64,000 nucleotides of DNA from Metridium senile (GCA_949775045.1 OX459100.1:94501-158500); one strand, 5' to 3'; counted from the stretch's first letter, positions 50,664-62,457 are shown. Made by a program: numbers and translations. The notes: generated by a model from the letters alone, not told the origin.

Positions 50664-53410
50664 GTAACTTTGTGATCCCTTTTGTAACCTTACCATGGGT
50701 GCAAAAGGGAAAAACTTTCCCTTATGTAACCTTTGTTCATAGGTAAACAAAGGTCCCTAATGTAACTTTGTGATCCCTTTTGTAACCTTACCATGGGTGC
50801 AAAAGGGAAAAACGTTCCCTTATGTAACCTTTGTTCATAGGTGAACAAAGGTCCTTAAAGTAACTTTGTGATCCCTTTTGTAACCTTACCATGGGTGCAA
50901 AAGGGAAAAACGTTCCCTTATGTAACCTTTGTTCATAGGTGAACAAAGGTCCCTAATGTAACTTTGTGATCCCTTTTGTAACCTTACCATGGGTGCAAAA
51001 GGGAAAAACGTTCCCTTATGTAACCTTTGTTCATAGGTAAACAAAGGTCCCTAATGTAACTTTGTGATCCCTTTTGTATTCTTACCATGGGTGCAAAAGG
51101 GAAAAACATTCCCTTATGTAACCTTTGTTCATAGGTGAACAAAGGTCACTAATGTAACTTTGTGATCCTTTTTGTAACCTTACCATGGGTGCAAAAGGGA
51201 AAAACGTTCCCTTATGTAACCTTTGTTCATAGGTAAACAAAGGTCCCTAATGTAACTTTGTTATCCCTTTTGTAACCTTACCATGGGTGCAAAAGGGAAA
51301 AACGTTCCCTTATGTAACCTTTGTTCATAGGTAAACAAAGGTCCCTAATGTAACTTTGTGATCCCTTTTGTAACCTTACCATGGGTGCAAAAGGGAAAAA
51401 CGTTCCCTTATGTAACCTTTGTTCATAGTTGAACAAAGGTCCCTAAGGTAACTTTGTGATCCCTTTTGTAACCTTACCATGGGTGCAAAAGGGAAAAACG
51501 TTCCCTTATGTAACCTTTGTTCATAGGTGAACGAAGGTCCCTAATGTAACTTTGTGATCCCTTTTGTAACCTTACCATGGGTGCAAAAGGGAAAAACGTT
51601 CCCTTATGTAACCTTTGTTCATAGGTAAACAAAGGTCCCTAATGTAACTTTGTGATCCCTTTTGTAACCTTACTATGGGTGCAAAAGGGAAAAACGTTCC
51701 CTTATGTAACCTTTGTTCATAGGTGAACAAATGTCCCTAATGTAACTTTGTGATCCCTTTTGTAACCTTACCATGGGTGCAAAAGGGAAAAACGTAACCT
51801 TATATAACCTTTGTTCATAGGTGAACAAATGTCCCTAATGTAACTTTGTGATCCCTTTTGTAACCTTACCATGGGTGCAAAAGGGAAAAACGTTCCCTTA
51901 TGTAACCTTTGTTCATAGGTAAACAAAGGTCCCTAATTTAACTTTGTGATCCATTTTGTAACCTTACCATGGGTGCAAAAGGGAAAAACGTTCCCTTATG
52001 TAACCTTTGTTCATAGGTGAACAAATGTCCCTAATGTAACTTTGTGGTCCCTTTTGTAACCTTACCATGGGTGCAAAAGGGAAAAACGTTCCCTTATGTA
52101 ACCTTTGTTCATAGGTGAACAAATGTCCCTAATGTAACTTTGTGATCCCTTTTGTAGCCTTTCCATGGGTGCAAAAGTGAAAAACGTTCCCTTATGTAAC
52201 CTTTGTTCATAGGTAAACAAAGGTCCCTAATTTAACTTTGTGATCCCTTTTGTAACCTTACCATTGGTGCAAAAGGGAAAAACGTTCCCTTATGTAACCT
52301 TTGTTCATAGGTTAACAAATGTCCCTAATGTAACTTTGTGATCCCTTTTGTAACCTTACCATGGGTGCAAAAGGTAAAAACGTCCCTTATGTAACCTTTG
52401 TTCATAGGTAAACAAAGGTCCCTAATGTAACTTTGTGATCCCTTTTTTAACCTTACCATGGGTGCAAAAGGGAAAAACGTTCCCTTATGTAACCTTTGTT
52501 CATAGGTAAACAAAGGTCCCTAAGGTAACTTTGTGATCCCTTTTGTAACCTTACCATGGGTGCAAAAGGGAAAAACGTTCCCTTATGTAACCTTTGTTCA
52601 TAGGTAAACAAAGGTCCCTAATTTAACTTTGTGATCCATTTTGTAACCTTACCATGGGTGCAAAAGGGAAAAACGTTCCCTTATGTAACCTTTGTTCATA
52701 GGTGAACAAATGTCCCTAATGTAACTTTGTGATCCCTTTTGTAACCTTACCATGGGTGCAAAAGGGAAAAACGTTCCCTTATGTAACCTTTGTTCATAGG
52801 TGAACAAATGTCCCTAATGTAACTTTGTGATCCCTTTTGTAGCCTTTCCATGGGTGCAAAAGTGAAAAACGTTCCCTTATGTAACCTTTGTTCATAGGTA
52901 AACAAAGGTCCCTAATTTAACTTTGTGATCCCTTTTGTAACCTTACCATGGGTGCAAAAGGGAAAAACGTTCCCTTATGTAACCTTTGTTCATAGGTGAA
53001 CAAATGTCCCTAATGTAACTTTGTGATCCCTTTTGTAACCTTACCATGGGTGCAAAAGGTAAAAACGTTCCCTTATGTAACCTTTGTTCATAGGTGAACA
53101 AATGTCCCTAATGTAACTTTGTGATCCCTTTTGTAGCCTTTCCATGGGTGCAAAAGTGAAAAACGTTCCCTTATGTAACCTTTGTTCATAGGTGAACAAA
53201 TGTCCCTAATGTAACTTTGTGATCCCTTTTGTAACCTTACCATGGGTGCAAAAGGGAAAAACGTTCCCTTATGTAACCTTTGTTCATAGGTGAACAAATG
53301 TCCCTAATGTAACTTTGTGATCCCTTTTGCAACCTTACCATGGGTGCAAAAGGTAAAAACGTTCCCTTATGTAACCTTTGTTCATAGTTGAAAAAATGTC
53401 CCTAATGTAA
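50664..53410. repeat. 98-bp array, 28 B monomers
   Basis: Length is 2,747 bp: 28 monomers plus the 4-bp target duplication minus one base lost in the AACGTCCC monomer (near 52,380). Confidence 0.93.
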
Positions 53411-53784
53411 GGTGTATACTCAAATTATGCACTTATACATTATATGATATTTTCCAAACTATATCAATCATATTATATGTTTTATTTATCAATATTACTC
53501 TTTCTTAATTTCTACAACTTACCTCATTATCTAATTATCTAATTCTATTATATTTACCATTGTAATTATATTCTATTTATATATTTTTTTCTTTAAACCT
53601 GAATTACTATTGTAACTAAAAGACTGGGGGCTAACTAGAAAACCTACCAGTTAATTTAGCCCCCAGGCTCTTCTTATATTAAAACCAAAGTGTAAATAAA
53701 AACTGTAAACCATTTTAATATTAATAATTCTATGTATAAATTGTAATATTCAAAGAGAGCAAATAAACTAAACTAAACTAAACT
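53411..53784 (+). mobile_element. 374-bp insert, copy 2
   Basis: Same length, ends and hairpin (53,624-53,666) as copy 1. The flanking monomer has the same GAAAAAATG variant, preceded here by CATAGTTG. It was therefore copied with its flank and did not insert independently. Confidence 0.85.
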
Positions 53785-54180
53785 GTAACTTTGTGATCCC
53801 TTTTGTAACCTTACCATGGGTGCAAAAGGGAAAAACTTTCCCTTATGTAACCTTTGTTCATAGGTAAACAAAGGTCCCTAATGTAACTTTGTGATCCCTT
53901 TTGTAACCTTACCATGGGTGCAAAAGGGAAAAACGTTCCCTTATGTAACCTTTGTTCATAGGTGAACAAAGGTCCTTAAAGTAACTTTGTGATCCCTTTT
54001 GTAACCTTACCATGGGTGCAAAAGGGAAAAACGTTCCCTTATGTAACCTTTGTTCATAGGTGAACAAAGGTCCCTAATGTAACTTTGTGATCCCTTTTGT
54101 AACCTTACCATGGGTGCAAAAGGGAAAAACGTTCCCTTATGTAACCTTTGTTCATAGGTGAAAAAATGTCCCTAATGTAA
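53785..54180. repeat. 98-bp array, only four monomers
   Basis: 396 bp: four monomers plus the 4-bp target duplication. The four are the same variants found just after copies 1, 4 and 5 (AACTTTCCC, then GGTCCTTAAAG), so this is a shortened unit. Confidence 0.93.
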
Positions 54181-54554
54181 GGTGTATACTCAAATTATGC
54201 ACTTATACATTATATGATATTTTCCAAACTATATCAATCATATTATATGTTTTATTTATCAATATTACTCTTTCTTAATTTCTACAACTTACCTCATTAT
54301 CTAATTATCTAATTCTATTATATTTACCATTGTAATTATATTCTATTTATATATTTTTTTCTTTAAACCTGAATTACTATTGTAACTAAAAGACTGGGGG
54401 CTAACTAGAAAACCTACCAGTTAATTTAGCCCCCAGGCTCTTCTTATATTAAAACCAAAGTGTAAATAAAAACTGTAAACCATTTTAATATTAATAATTC
54501 TATGTATAAATTGTAATATTCAAAGAGAGCAAATAAACTAAACTAAACTAAACT
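54181..54554 (+). mobile_element. 374-bp insert, copy 3
   Basis: Same length and ends; hairpin 54,394-54,436. It follows copy 2 by only 770 bp. Confidence 0.85.
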
Positions 54555-56909
54555 GTAACTTTGTGATCCCTTTTGTAACCTTACCATGGGTGCAAAAGGG
54601 AAAAACTTTCCCTTATGTAACCTTTGTTCATAGGTAAACAAAGGTCCCTAATGTAACTTTGTGATCCCTTTTGTAACCTTACCATGGGTGCAAAAGGGAA
54701 AAACGTTCCCTTATGTAACCTTTGTTCATAGGTGAACAAAGGTCCTTAAAGTAACTTTGTGATCCCTTTTGTAACCTTACCATGGGTGCAAAAGGGAAAA
54801 ACGTTCCCTTATGTAACCTTTGTTCATAGGTGAACAAAGGTCCCTAATGTAACTTTGTGATCCCTTTTGTAACCTTACCATGGGTGCAAAAGGGAAAAAC
54901 GTTCCCTTATGTAACCTTTGTTCATAGGTAAACAAAGGTCCCTAATGTAACTTTGTGATCCCTTTTGTATTCTTACCATGGGTGCAAAAGGGAAAAACAT
55001 TCCCTTATGTAACCTTTGTTCATAGGTGAACAAAGGTCACTAATGTAACTTTGTGATCCTTTTTGTAACCTTACCATGGGTGCAAAAGGGAAAAACGTTC
55101 CCTTATGTAACCTTTGTTCATAGGTAAACAAAGGTCCCTAATGTAACTTTGTTATCCCTTTTGTAACCTTACCATGGGTGCAAAAGGGAAAAACGTTCCC
55201 TTATGTAACCTTTGTTCATAGGTAAACAAAGGTCCCTAATGTAACTTTGTGATCCCTTTTGTAACCTTACCATGGGTGCAAAAGGGAAAAACGTTCCCTT
55301 ATGTAACCTTTGTTCATAGTTGAACAAAGGTCCCTAAGGTAACTTTGTGATCCCTTTTGTAACCTTACCATGGGTGCAAAAGGGAAAAACGTTCCCTTAT
55401 GTAACCTTTGTTCATAGGTGAACGAAGGTCCCTAATGTAACTTTGTGATCCCTTTTGTAACCTTACCATGGGTGCAAAAGGGAAAAACGTTCCCTTATGT
55501 AACCTTTGTTCATAGGTAAACAAAGGTCCCTAATGTAACTTTGTGATCCCTTTTGTAACCTTACTATGGGTGCAAAAGGGAAAAACGTTCCCTTATGTAA
55601 CCTTTGTTCATAGGTGAACAAATGTCCCTAATGTAACTTTGTGATCCCTTTTGTAACCTTACCATGGGTGCAAAAGGGAAAAACGTAACCTTATATAACC
55701 TTTGTTCATAGGTGAACAAATGTCCCTAATGTAACTTTGTGATCCCTTTTGTAACCTTACCATGGGTGCAAAAGGGAAAAACGTTCCCTTATGTAACCTT
55801 TGTTCATAGGTAAACAAAGGTCCCTAATTTAACTTTGTGATCCATTTTGTAACCTTACCATGGGTGCAAAAGGGAAAAACGTTCCCTTATGTAACCTTTG
55901 TTCATAGGTGAACAAATGTCCCTAATGTAACTTTGTGGTCCCTTTTGTAACCTTACCATGGGTGCAAAAGGGAAAAACGTTCCCTTATGTAACCTTTGTT
56001 CATAGGTGAACAAATGTCCCTAATGTAACTTTGTGATCCCTTTTGTAGCCTTTCCATGGGTGCAAAAGTGAAAAACGTTCCCTTATGTAACCTTTGTTCA
56101 TAGGTAAACAAAGGTCCCTAATTTAACTTTGTGATCCCTTTTGTAACCTTACCATTGGTGCAAAAGGGAAAAACGTTCCCTTATGTAACCTTTGTTCATA
56201 GGTTAACAAATGTCCCTAATGTAACTTTGTGATCCCTTTTGTAACCTTACCATGGGTGCAAAAGGTAAAAACGTCCCTTATGTAACCTTTGTTCATAGGT
56301 AAACAAAGGTCCCTAATGTAACTTTGTGATCCCTTTTGTAACCTTACCATGGGTGCAAAAGGGAAAAACGTTCCCTTATGTAACCTTTGTTCATAGGTAA
56401 ACAAAGGTCCCTAAGGTAACTTTGTGATCCCTTTTGTAACCTTACCATGGGTGCAAAAGGGAAAAACGTTCCCTTATGTAACCTTTGTTCATAGGTAAAC
56501 AAAGGTCCCTAATTTAACTTTGTGATCCATTTTGTAACCTTACCATGGGTGCAAAAGGGAAAAACGTTCCCTTATGTAACCTTTGTTCATAGGTGAACAA
56601 ATGTCCCTAATGTAACTTTGTGATCCCTTTTGTAGCCTTTCCATGGGTGCAAAAGTGAAAAACGTTCCCTTATGTAACCTTTGTTCATAGGTAAACAAAG
56701 GTCCCTAATTTAACTTTGTGATCCCTTTTGTAACCTTACCATGGGTGCAAAAGGGAAAAACGTTCCCTTATGTAACCTTTGTTCATAGGTGAACAAATGT
56801 CCCTAATGTAACTTTGTGATCCCTTTTGTAACCTTACCATGGGTGCAAAAGGGAAAAACGTTCCCTTATGTAACCTTTGTTCATAGGTGAAAAAATGTCC
56901 CTAATGTAA
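54555..56909. repeat. 98-bp array, 24 B monomers
   Basis: 2,355 bp, with ordered private variants (GTATTCTTACC, GTTATCCC, GAACGAAGG, TTACTATGGG, TTGTGGTCCC, CCATTGG) that recur in the neighbouring units. Confidence 0.93.
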
Positions 56910-57283
56910 GGTGTATACTCAAATTATGCACTTATACATTATATGATATTTTCCAAACTATATCAATCATATTATATGTTTTATTTATCAATATTACTCT
57001 TTCTTAATTTCTACAACTTACCTCATTATCTAATTATCTAATTCTATTATATTTACCATTGTAATTATATTCTATTTATATATTTTTTTCTTTAAACCTG
57101 AATTACTATTGTAACTAAAAGACTGGGGGCTAACTAGAAAACCTACCAGTTAATTTAGCCCCCAGGCTCTTCTTATATTAAAACCAAAGTGTAAATAAAA
57201 ACTGTAAACCATTTTAATATTAATAATTCTATGTATAAATTGTAATATTCAAAGAGAGCAAATAAACTAAACTAAACTAAACT
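56910..57283 (+). mobile_element. 374-bp insert, copy 4
   Basis: Same length and ends; hairpin 57,123-57,165; 2,729 bp after copy 3. Confidence 0.85.
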
Positions 57284-59736
57284 GTAACTTTGTGATCCCT
57301 TTTGTAACCTTACCATGGGTGCAAAAGGGAAAAACTTTCCCTTATGTAACCTTTGTTCATAGGTAAACAAAGGTCCCTAATGTAACTTTGTTATCCCTTT
57401 TGTAACCTTACCATGGGTGCAAAAGGGAAAAACGTTCCCTTATGTAACCTTTGTTCATAGGTGAACAAAGGTCCTTAAAGTAACTTTGTGATCCCTTTTG
57501 TAACCTTACCATGGGTGCAAAAGGGAAAAACGTTCCCTTATGTAACCTTTGTTCATAGGTGAACAAAGGTCCCTAATGTAACTTTGTGATCCCTTTTGTA
57601 ACCTTACCATGGGTGCAAAAGGGAAAAACGTTCCCTTATGTAACCTTTGTTCATAGGTAAACAAAGGTCCCTAATGTAACTTTGTGATCCCTTTTGTATT
57701 CTTACCATGGGTGCAAAAGGGAAAAACATTCCCTTATGTAACCTTTGTTCATAGGTGAACAAAGGTCACTAATGTAACTTTGTGATCCTTTTTGTAACCT
57801 TACCATGGGTGCAAAAGGGAAAAACGTTCCCTTATGTAACCTTTGTTCATAGGTAAACAAAGGTCCCTAATGTAACTTTGTTATCCCTTTTGTAACCTTA
57901 CCATGGGTGCAAAAGGGAAAAACGTTCCCTTATGTAACCTTTGTTCATAGGTAAACAAAGGTCCCTAATGTAACTTTGTGATCCCTTTTGTAACCTTACC
58001 ATGGGTGCAAAAGGGAAAAACGTTCCCTTATGTAACCTTTGTTCATAGTTGAACAAAGGTCCCTAATGTAACTTTGTTATCCCTTTTGTAACCTTACCAT
58101 GGGTGCAAAAGGGAAAAACGTTCCCTTATGTAACCTTTGTTCATAGGTAAACAAAGGTCCCTAATGTAACTTTGTGATCCCTTTTGTAACCTTACCATGT
58201 GTGCAAAAGGGAAAAACGTTCCCTTATGTAACCTTTGTTCATAGGTGAACGAAGGTCCCTAATGTAACTTTGTGATCCCTTTTGTAACCTTACCATGGGT
58301 GCAAAAGGGAAAAACGTTCCCTTATGTAACCTTTGTTCATAGGTAAACAAAGGTCCCTAATGTAACTTTGTGATCCCTTTTGTAACCTTACTATGGGTGC
58401 AAAAGGGAAAAACGTTCCCTTATGTAACCTTTGTTCATAGGTGAACAAATGTCCCTAATGTAACTTTGTGATCCCTTTTGTAACCTTACCATGGGTGCAA
58501 AAGGGAAAAACGTAACCTTATATAACCTTTGTTCATAGGTGAACAAATGTCCCTAATGTAACTTTGTGATCCCTTTTGTAACCTTACCATGGGTGCAAAA
58601 GGGAAAAACGTTCCCTTATGTAACCTTTGTTCATAGGTAAACAAAGGTCCCTAATTTAACTTTGTGATCCATTTTGTAACCTTACCATGGGTGCAAAAGG
58701 GAAAAACGTTCCCTTATGTAACCTTTGTTCATAGGTGAACAAATGTCCCTAATGTAACTTTGTGGTCCCTTTTGTAACCTTACCATGGGTGCAAAAGGGA
58801 AAAACGTTCCCTTATGTAACCTTTGTTCATAGGTGAACAAATGTCCCTAATGTAACTTTGTGATCCCTTTTGTAGCCTTTCCATGGGTGCAAAAGTGAAA
58901 AACGTTCCCTTATGTAACCTTTGTTCATAGGTAAACAAAGGTCCCTAATTTAACTTTGTGATCCCTTTTGTAACCTTACCATTGGTGCAAAAGGGAAAAA
59001 CGTTCCCTTATGTAACCTTTGTTCATAGGTTAACAAATGTCCCTAATGTAACTTTGTGATCCCTTTTGTAACCTTACCATGGGTGCAAAAGGTAAAAACG
59101 TCCCTTATGTAACCTTTGTTCATAGGTAAACAAAGGTCCCTAATGTAACTTTGTGATCCCTTTTGTAACCTTACCATGGGTGCAAAAGGGAAAAACGTTC
59201 CCTTATGTAACCTTTGTTCATAGGTAAACAAAGGTCCCTAAGGTAACTTTGTGATCCCTTTTGTAACCTTACCATGGGTGCAAAAGGGAAAAACGTTCCC
59301 TTATGTAACCTTTGTTCATAGGTAAACAAAGGTCCCTAATTTAACTTTGTGATCCATTTTGTAACCTTACCATGGGTGCAAAAGGGAAAAACGTTCCCTT
59401 ATGTAACCTTTGTTCATAGGTGAACAAATGTCCCTAATGTAACTTTGTGATCCCTTTTGTAGCCTTTCCATGGGTGCAAAAGTGAAAAACGTTCCCTTAT
59501 GTAACCTTTGTTCATAGGTAAACAAAGGTCCCTAATTTAACTTTGTGATCCCTTTTGTAACCTTACCATGGGTGCAAAAGGGAAAAACGTTCCCTTATGT
59601 AACCTTTGTTCATAGGTGAACAAATGTCCCTAATGTAACTTTGTGATCCCTTTTGTAACCTTACCATGGGTGCAAAAGGGAAAAACGTTCCCTTATGTAA
59701 CCTTTGTTCATAGGTGAAAAAATGTCCCTAATGTAA
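57284..59736. repeat. 98-bp array, 25 B monomers
   Basis: 2,453 bp, one monomer longer than the previous unit. The difference lies around 58,060-58,210, where an extra GTTATCCC monomer and a CCATGTGTGC monomer appear. Confidence 0.93.
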
Positions 59737-60110
59737 GGTGTATACTCAAATTATGCACTTATACATTATATGATATTTTCCAAACTATATCAATCATATT
59801 ATATGTTTTATTTATCAATATTACTCTTTCTTAATTTCTACAACTTACCTCATTATCTAATTATCTAATTCTATTATATTTACCATTGTAATTATATTCT
59901 ATTTATATATTTTTTTCTTTAAACCTGAATTACTATTGTAACTAAAAGACTGGGGGCTAACTAGAAAACCTACCAGTTAATTTAGCCCCCAGGCTCTTCT
60001 TATATTAAAACCAAAGTGTAAATAAAAACTGTAAACCATTTTAATATTAATAATTCTATGTATAAATTGTAATATTCAAAGAGAGCAAATAAACTAAACT
60101 AAACTAAACT
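59737..60110 (+). mobile_element. 374-bp insert, copy 5
   Basis: Same length and ends; hairpin 59,950-59,992; 2,827 bp after copy 4. Confidence 0.85.
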
Positions 60111-60853
60111 GTAACTTTGTGATCCCTTTTGTAACCTTACCATGGGTGCAAAAGGGAAAAACTTTCCCTTATGTAACCTTTGTTCATAGGTAAACAAAGG
60201 TCCCTAATGTAACTTTGTGATCCCTTTTGTAACCTTACCATGGGTGCAAAAGGGAAAAACGTTCCCTTATGTAACCTTTGTTCATAGGTGAACAAAGGTC
60301 CTTAAAGTAACTTTGTGATCCCTTTTGTAACCTTACCATGGGTGCAAAAGGGAAAAACGTTCCCTTATGTAACCTTTGTTCATAGGTGAACAAAGGTCCC
60401 TAATGTAACTTTGTGATCCCTTTTGTAACCTTACCATGGGTGCAAAAGGGAAAAACGTTCCCTTATGTAACCTTTGTTCATAGGTAAACAAAGGTCCCTA
60501 ATGTAACTTTGTGATCCCTTTTGTATTCTTACCATGGGTGCAAAAGGGAAAAACATTCCCTTATGTAACCTTTGTTCATAGGTGAACAAAGGTCACTAAT
60601 GTAACTTTGTGATCCTTTTTGTAACCTTACCATGGGTGCAAAAGGGAAAAACGTTCCCTTATGTAACCTTTGTTCATAGGTAAACAAAGGTCCCTAATGT
60701 AACTTTGTTATCCCTTTTGTAACCTTACCGTGGGTGCAAAAGGGAAAAACGTTCCCTTATCTAACCTTTGTTCATAGGTAAACAAAGGTCCCTAATGTAA
60801 CTTTGTGATCCCTTTTGTAACCTTACCATGGGTGCAAAAGGGAAAAACGTTCC
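60111..60853. repeat. Last 98-bp monomers
   Basis: About 7.6 B monomers. The array stops in mid-monomer after AACGTTCC, where a reversed body copy begins. One monomer near 60,730 has the private change ACCGTGGG, and one near 60,760 has CCCTTATCTAACC. Confidence 0.93.
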
Positions 60854-61294
60854 GTTAGCCGAACAAACGAAGCATTCAAGTCCTCTTCATAAGCTCATAA
60901 CAACAACTCCCTTCGATTTGTGTTTCAAAAACTCTACCAGCCTTCACAGTATTCTTATTGATATATTTGGTTATATGAGGTTAAAGAAGTAAATTTTATC
61001 AACAGATTTAGTCGAGTTTCAGACGATGTTCCAAACAAAACAATTCGCCACCCAGTAACTCTTCTATATTGTTTTTCTTTCACGAAATCCTCACGATACA
61101 TGTAACGAGAACAAACACAGAACATACTAGTTCTTGTCGCAGACACAGCCATCTCATACCATCAGTTTGCATGATACTAACACGGATAAAGTTATCCAGC
61201 AATCTAGTAAACAAATAATAGATAAAAGATGGATGAATGAATGAATGAATGAATGAATGAATGAATGAATGAATGAATGAATGAATGAATGAAT
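60854..61294 (-). repeat. Diverged body copy R1, reversed, with (TGAA)n
   Basis: Reverse-strand relative of the 480-bp body. It starts inside the body at GTTAGCCGAAC, so the GCGCTAGATAT end is missing, and it ends in (TGAA)n at 61,234-61,294. It keeps about 41 bp (around 61,010-61,050) absent from all twelve left copies. A 65-codon ATG frame (60,955-61,152, minus) is also open in R2, but the two differ by six residues against two silent changes. I do not call it a gene. Confidence 0.88.
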
Positions 61295-61515
61295 GGAAGA
61301 TTAGATTCATGTTCCCTTTTGTAACGTGATCAGGTCATATTTGTAACTTGTGTTCCTTTTTGTAACCAAGTGGTGGTTACTTAAGGGAACAAAGGTCCCT
61401 AATGTAACTTTGTGGTCCTTTTTGTAACTTTACCATGGGTGTAAAAAGAAGGATTGTTCCCTTATGTAACCTTGGAAGGTTACAAAAGAGACCAAGTGTT
61501 CCTTTTTGTAACCTG
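61295..61515. repeat. Diverged 98-bp-like transition sequence
   Basis: Forward-oriented and clearly related to the 98-bp family (AGGGAACAAAGGTCCCTAAT, CTTTACCATGGGTG). It also has extra TTTTGTAAC phrases and the hairpins GTAACC-AAGTGGT-GGTTAC and GTAACCTT-GG-AAGGTTAC that the main array lacks. It may be an old array edge that escaped homogenisation. Confidence 0.75.
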
Positions 61516-61961
61516 TAAAAACCAACCGTTTAAAATAACAGTAATGTTAACTGGGTTTCAAAAATCCGTTTACAATCACAGTAACTACTGGTTTACAAAA
61601 AATCATCCATTTACAATCACAGTAACTACTGGGTTACAAAAATCATTCGTTTACAATAACAGTAATTACTGGGTTACAAAAATCATCCATTTACAATCAC
61701 AGTAACTACTGGTTTACAAAAAATTATCCATTTACAATCACAGTAATTACTGGGTTACAAAACTCATCCGTTTACAATCACAGTATCTACTGGGTTACAA
61801 AAATCATCCATTTACCATCACAGTAACTACTGGGTTACAAAAATCATCCGTTTACAATCACAGTAATTACTGGGTTACAAAAATCATCCATTTACAATCA
61901 CAGTAACTACTGGTTTACAAAAAATCATCCATTTACAATCACAGTAACTACTGGGTTACAA
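61516..61961 (-). repeat. Reversed 40-bp satellite, about 11 monomers
   Basis: Reverse complement of the left-hand family (GTAACTACTGGGTTAC). Monomers are more diverged at the left end (AACAGTAATGTTAACTGGG). It abuts the ATATCTAGCGC end of R2, the same neighbour relation as in the left domain. Confidence 0.93.
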
Positions 61962-62457
61962 ATATCTAGCGCCCTCGCTGTTATTGACAATATCATCAGC
62001 TATAGACGTTATAGCTTCTCTTCTTTGAACATTCATATCGCCAGAAATTATTTGTGTCTTTTTAATACCATAAATGTCGCCTCGTGGCTCGTTAGACCGA
62101 GTTTAGCCGAACAAACGAAGCATTCAAGTCCTCTTCATAAGCTCATAACAACCACTCCCTTCGATTTGTGTTTCAAAAACTCTACCAGCCTTCACAGTAT
62201 TCTTATTGATATTTTTGGTTATATGAGGTTAAAGAAGTAAATTTTATCAACAGATCTAGTAGAGTTTCAGACGATGTTCCAAACAAAACAATTCGCCACC
62301 CAGTAACTCTTCTATATTGTTTTTGTTTCACGAAATCCTCCCGATACATATAACGAGAACTAACACAGAACATACTAGTTCTACTCGCAGACACAGCCAT
62401 CTCATACCAGCACTGCGCATGATACTAGGACGGGTGAAGTTATCCAGCAATCTAGTC
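61962..62457 (-). repeat. Diverged body copy R2, reversed
   Basis: Complete body from ATATCTAGCGCCCTC to the AATCTAGT region, without a TTCA or TGAA tract. It keeps the same 41 bp as R1. The 71-codon frame of the left copies is open here too (62,025-62,240), but of eight base differences from the left copies seven change the residue, and the start is TTG. Read in this direction, TGGCTCGTTAGACC and ATTCAAGTCC loosely resemble Pol III A and B boxes. Confidence 0.88.

Larger units (their letters stand above)
32127..60853. repeat. 98-bp satellite array, whole domain
   Basis: Monomers are 98 bp and very regular; 32,223-32,320 is one example. About 274 monomers remain after subtracting five insertions. 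Each has the hairpin ACCTTTGTTCA-TAGG-TGAACAAAGGT, a second pair CCCTTTTG/CAAAAGGG, and a third AAGGGA/TCCCTT. Subfamily A has CCATGTGTGC and AACGATCCC. Subfamily B has CCATGGGTGC and AACGTTCCC. 98 is not a multiple of three, so frames break within a few monomers. Function and family name are unknown to me. Confidence 0.97.

Noticed and set aside
48308..59231. Minus-strand frames of the FTYEQRLHKG type
   Set aside because: They are translations of 98-bp monomers starting at TTG. 98 is not a multiple of three and the frames collapse after two monomers.
32127..60853. Telomeric repeats (CCCTAA, TAACCC phrases)
   Set aside because: CCCTAA and TAACCC occur once per long monomer and are never in tandem.
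61010..61080. Body phrase ACCCAGTAACT as source of the 40-bp monomer
   Set aside because: The similarity is about 10 bases and the orientation is opposite to the neighbouring monomers, so it is probably chance.
60955..61152. 65-codon ATG frame shared by R1 and R2
   Set aside because: Six residue changes against two silent changes between the copies, and left copies lose the frame through the 41-bp deletion. No constraint is visible.
62080..62135. tRNA gene
   Set aside because: Box-like motifs exist, but no acceptor or T-arm pairing and wrong spacing. Kept only as a weak SINE idea.
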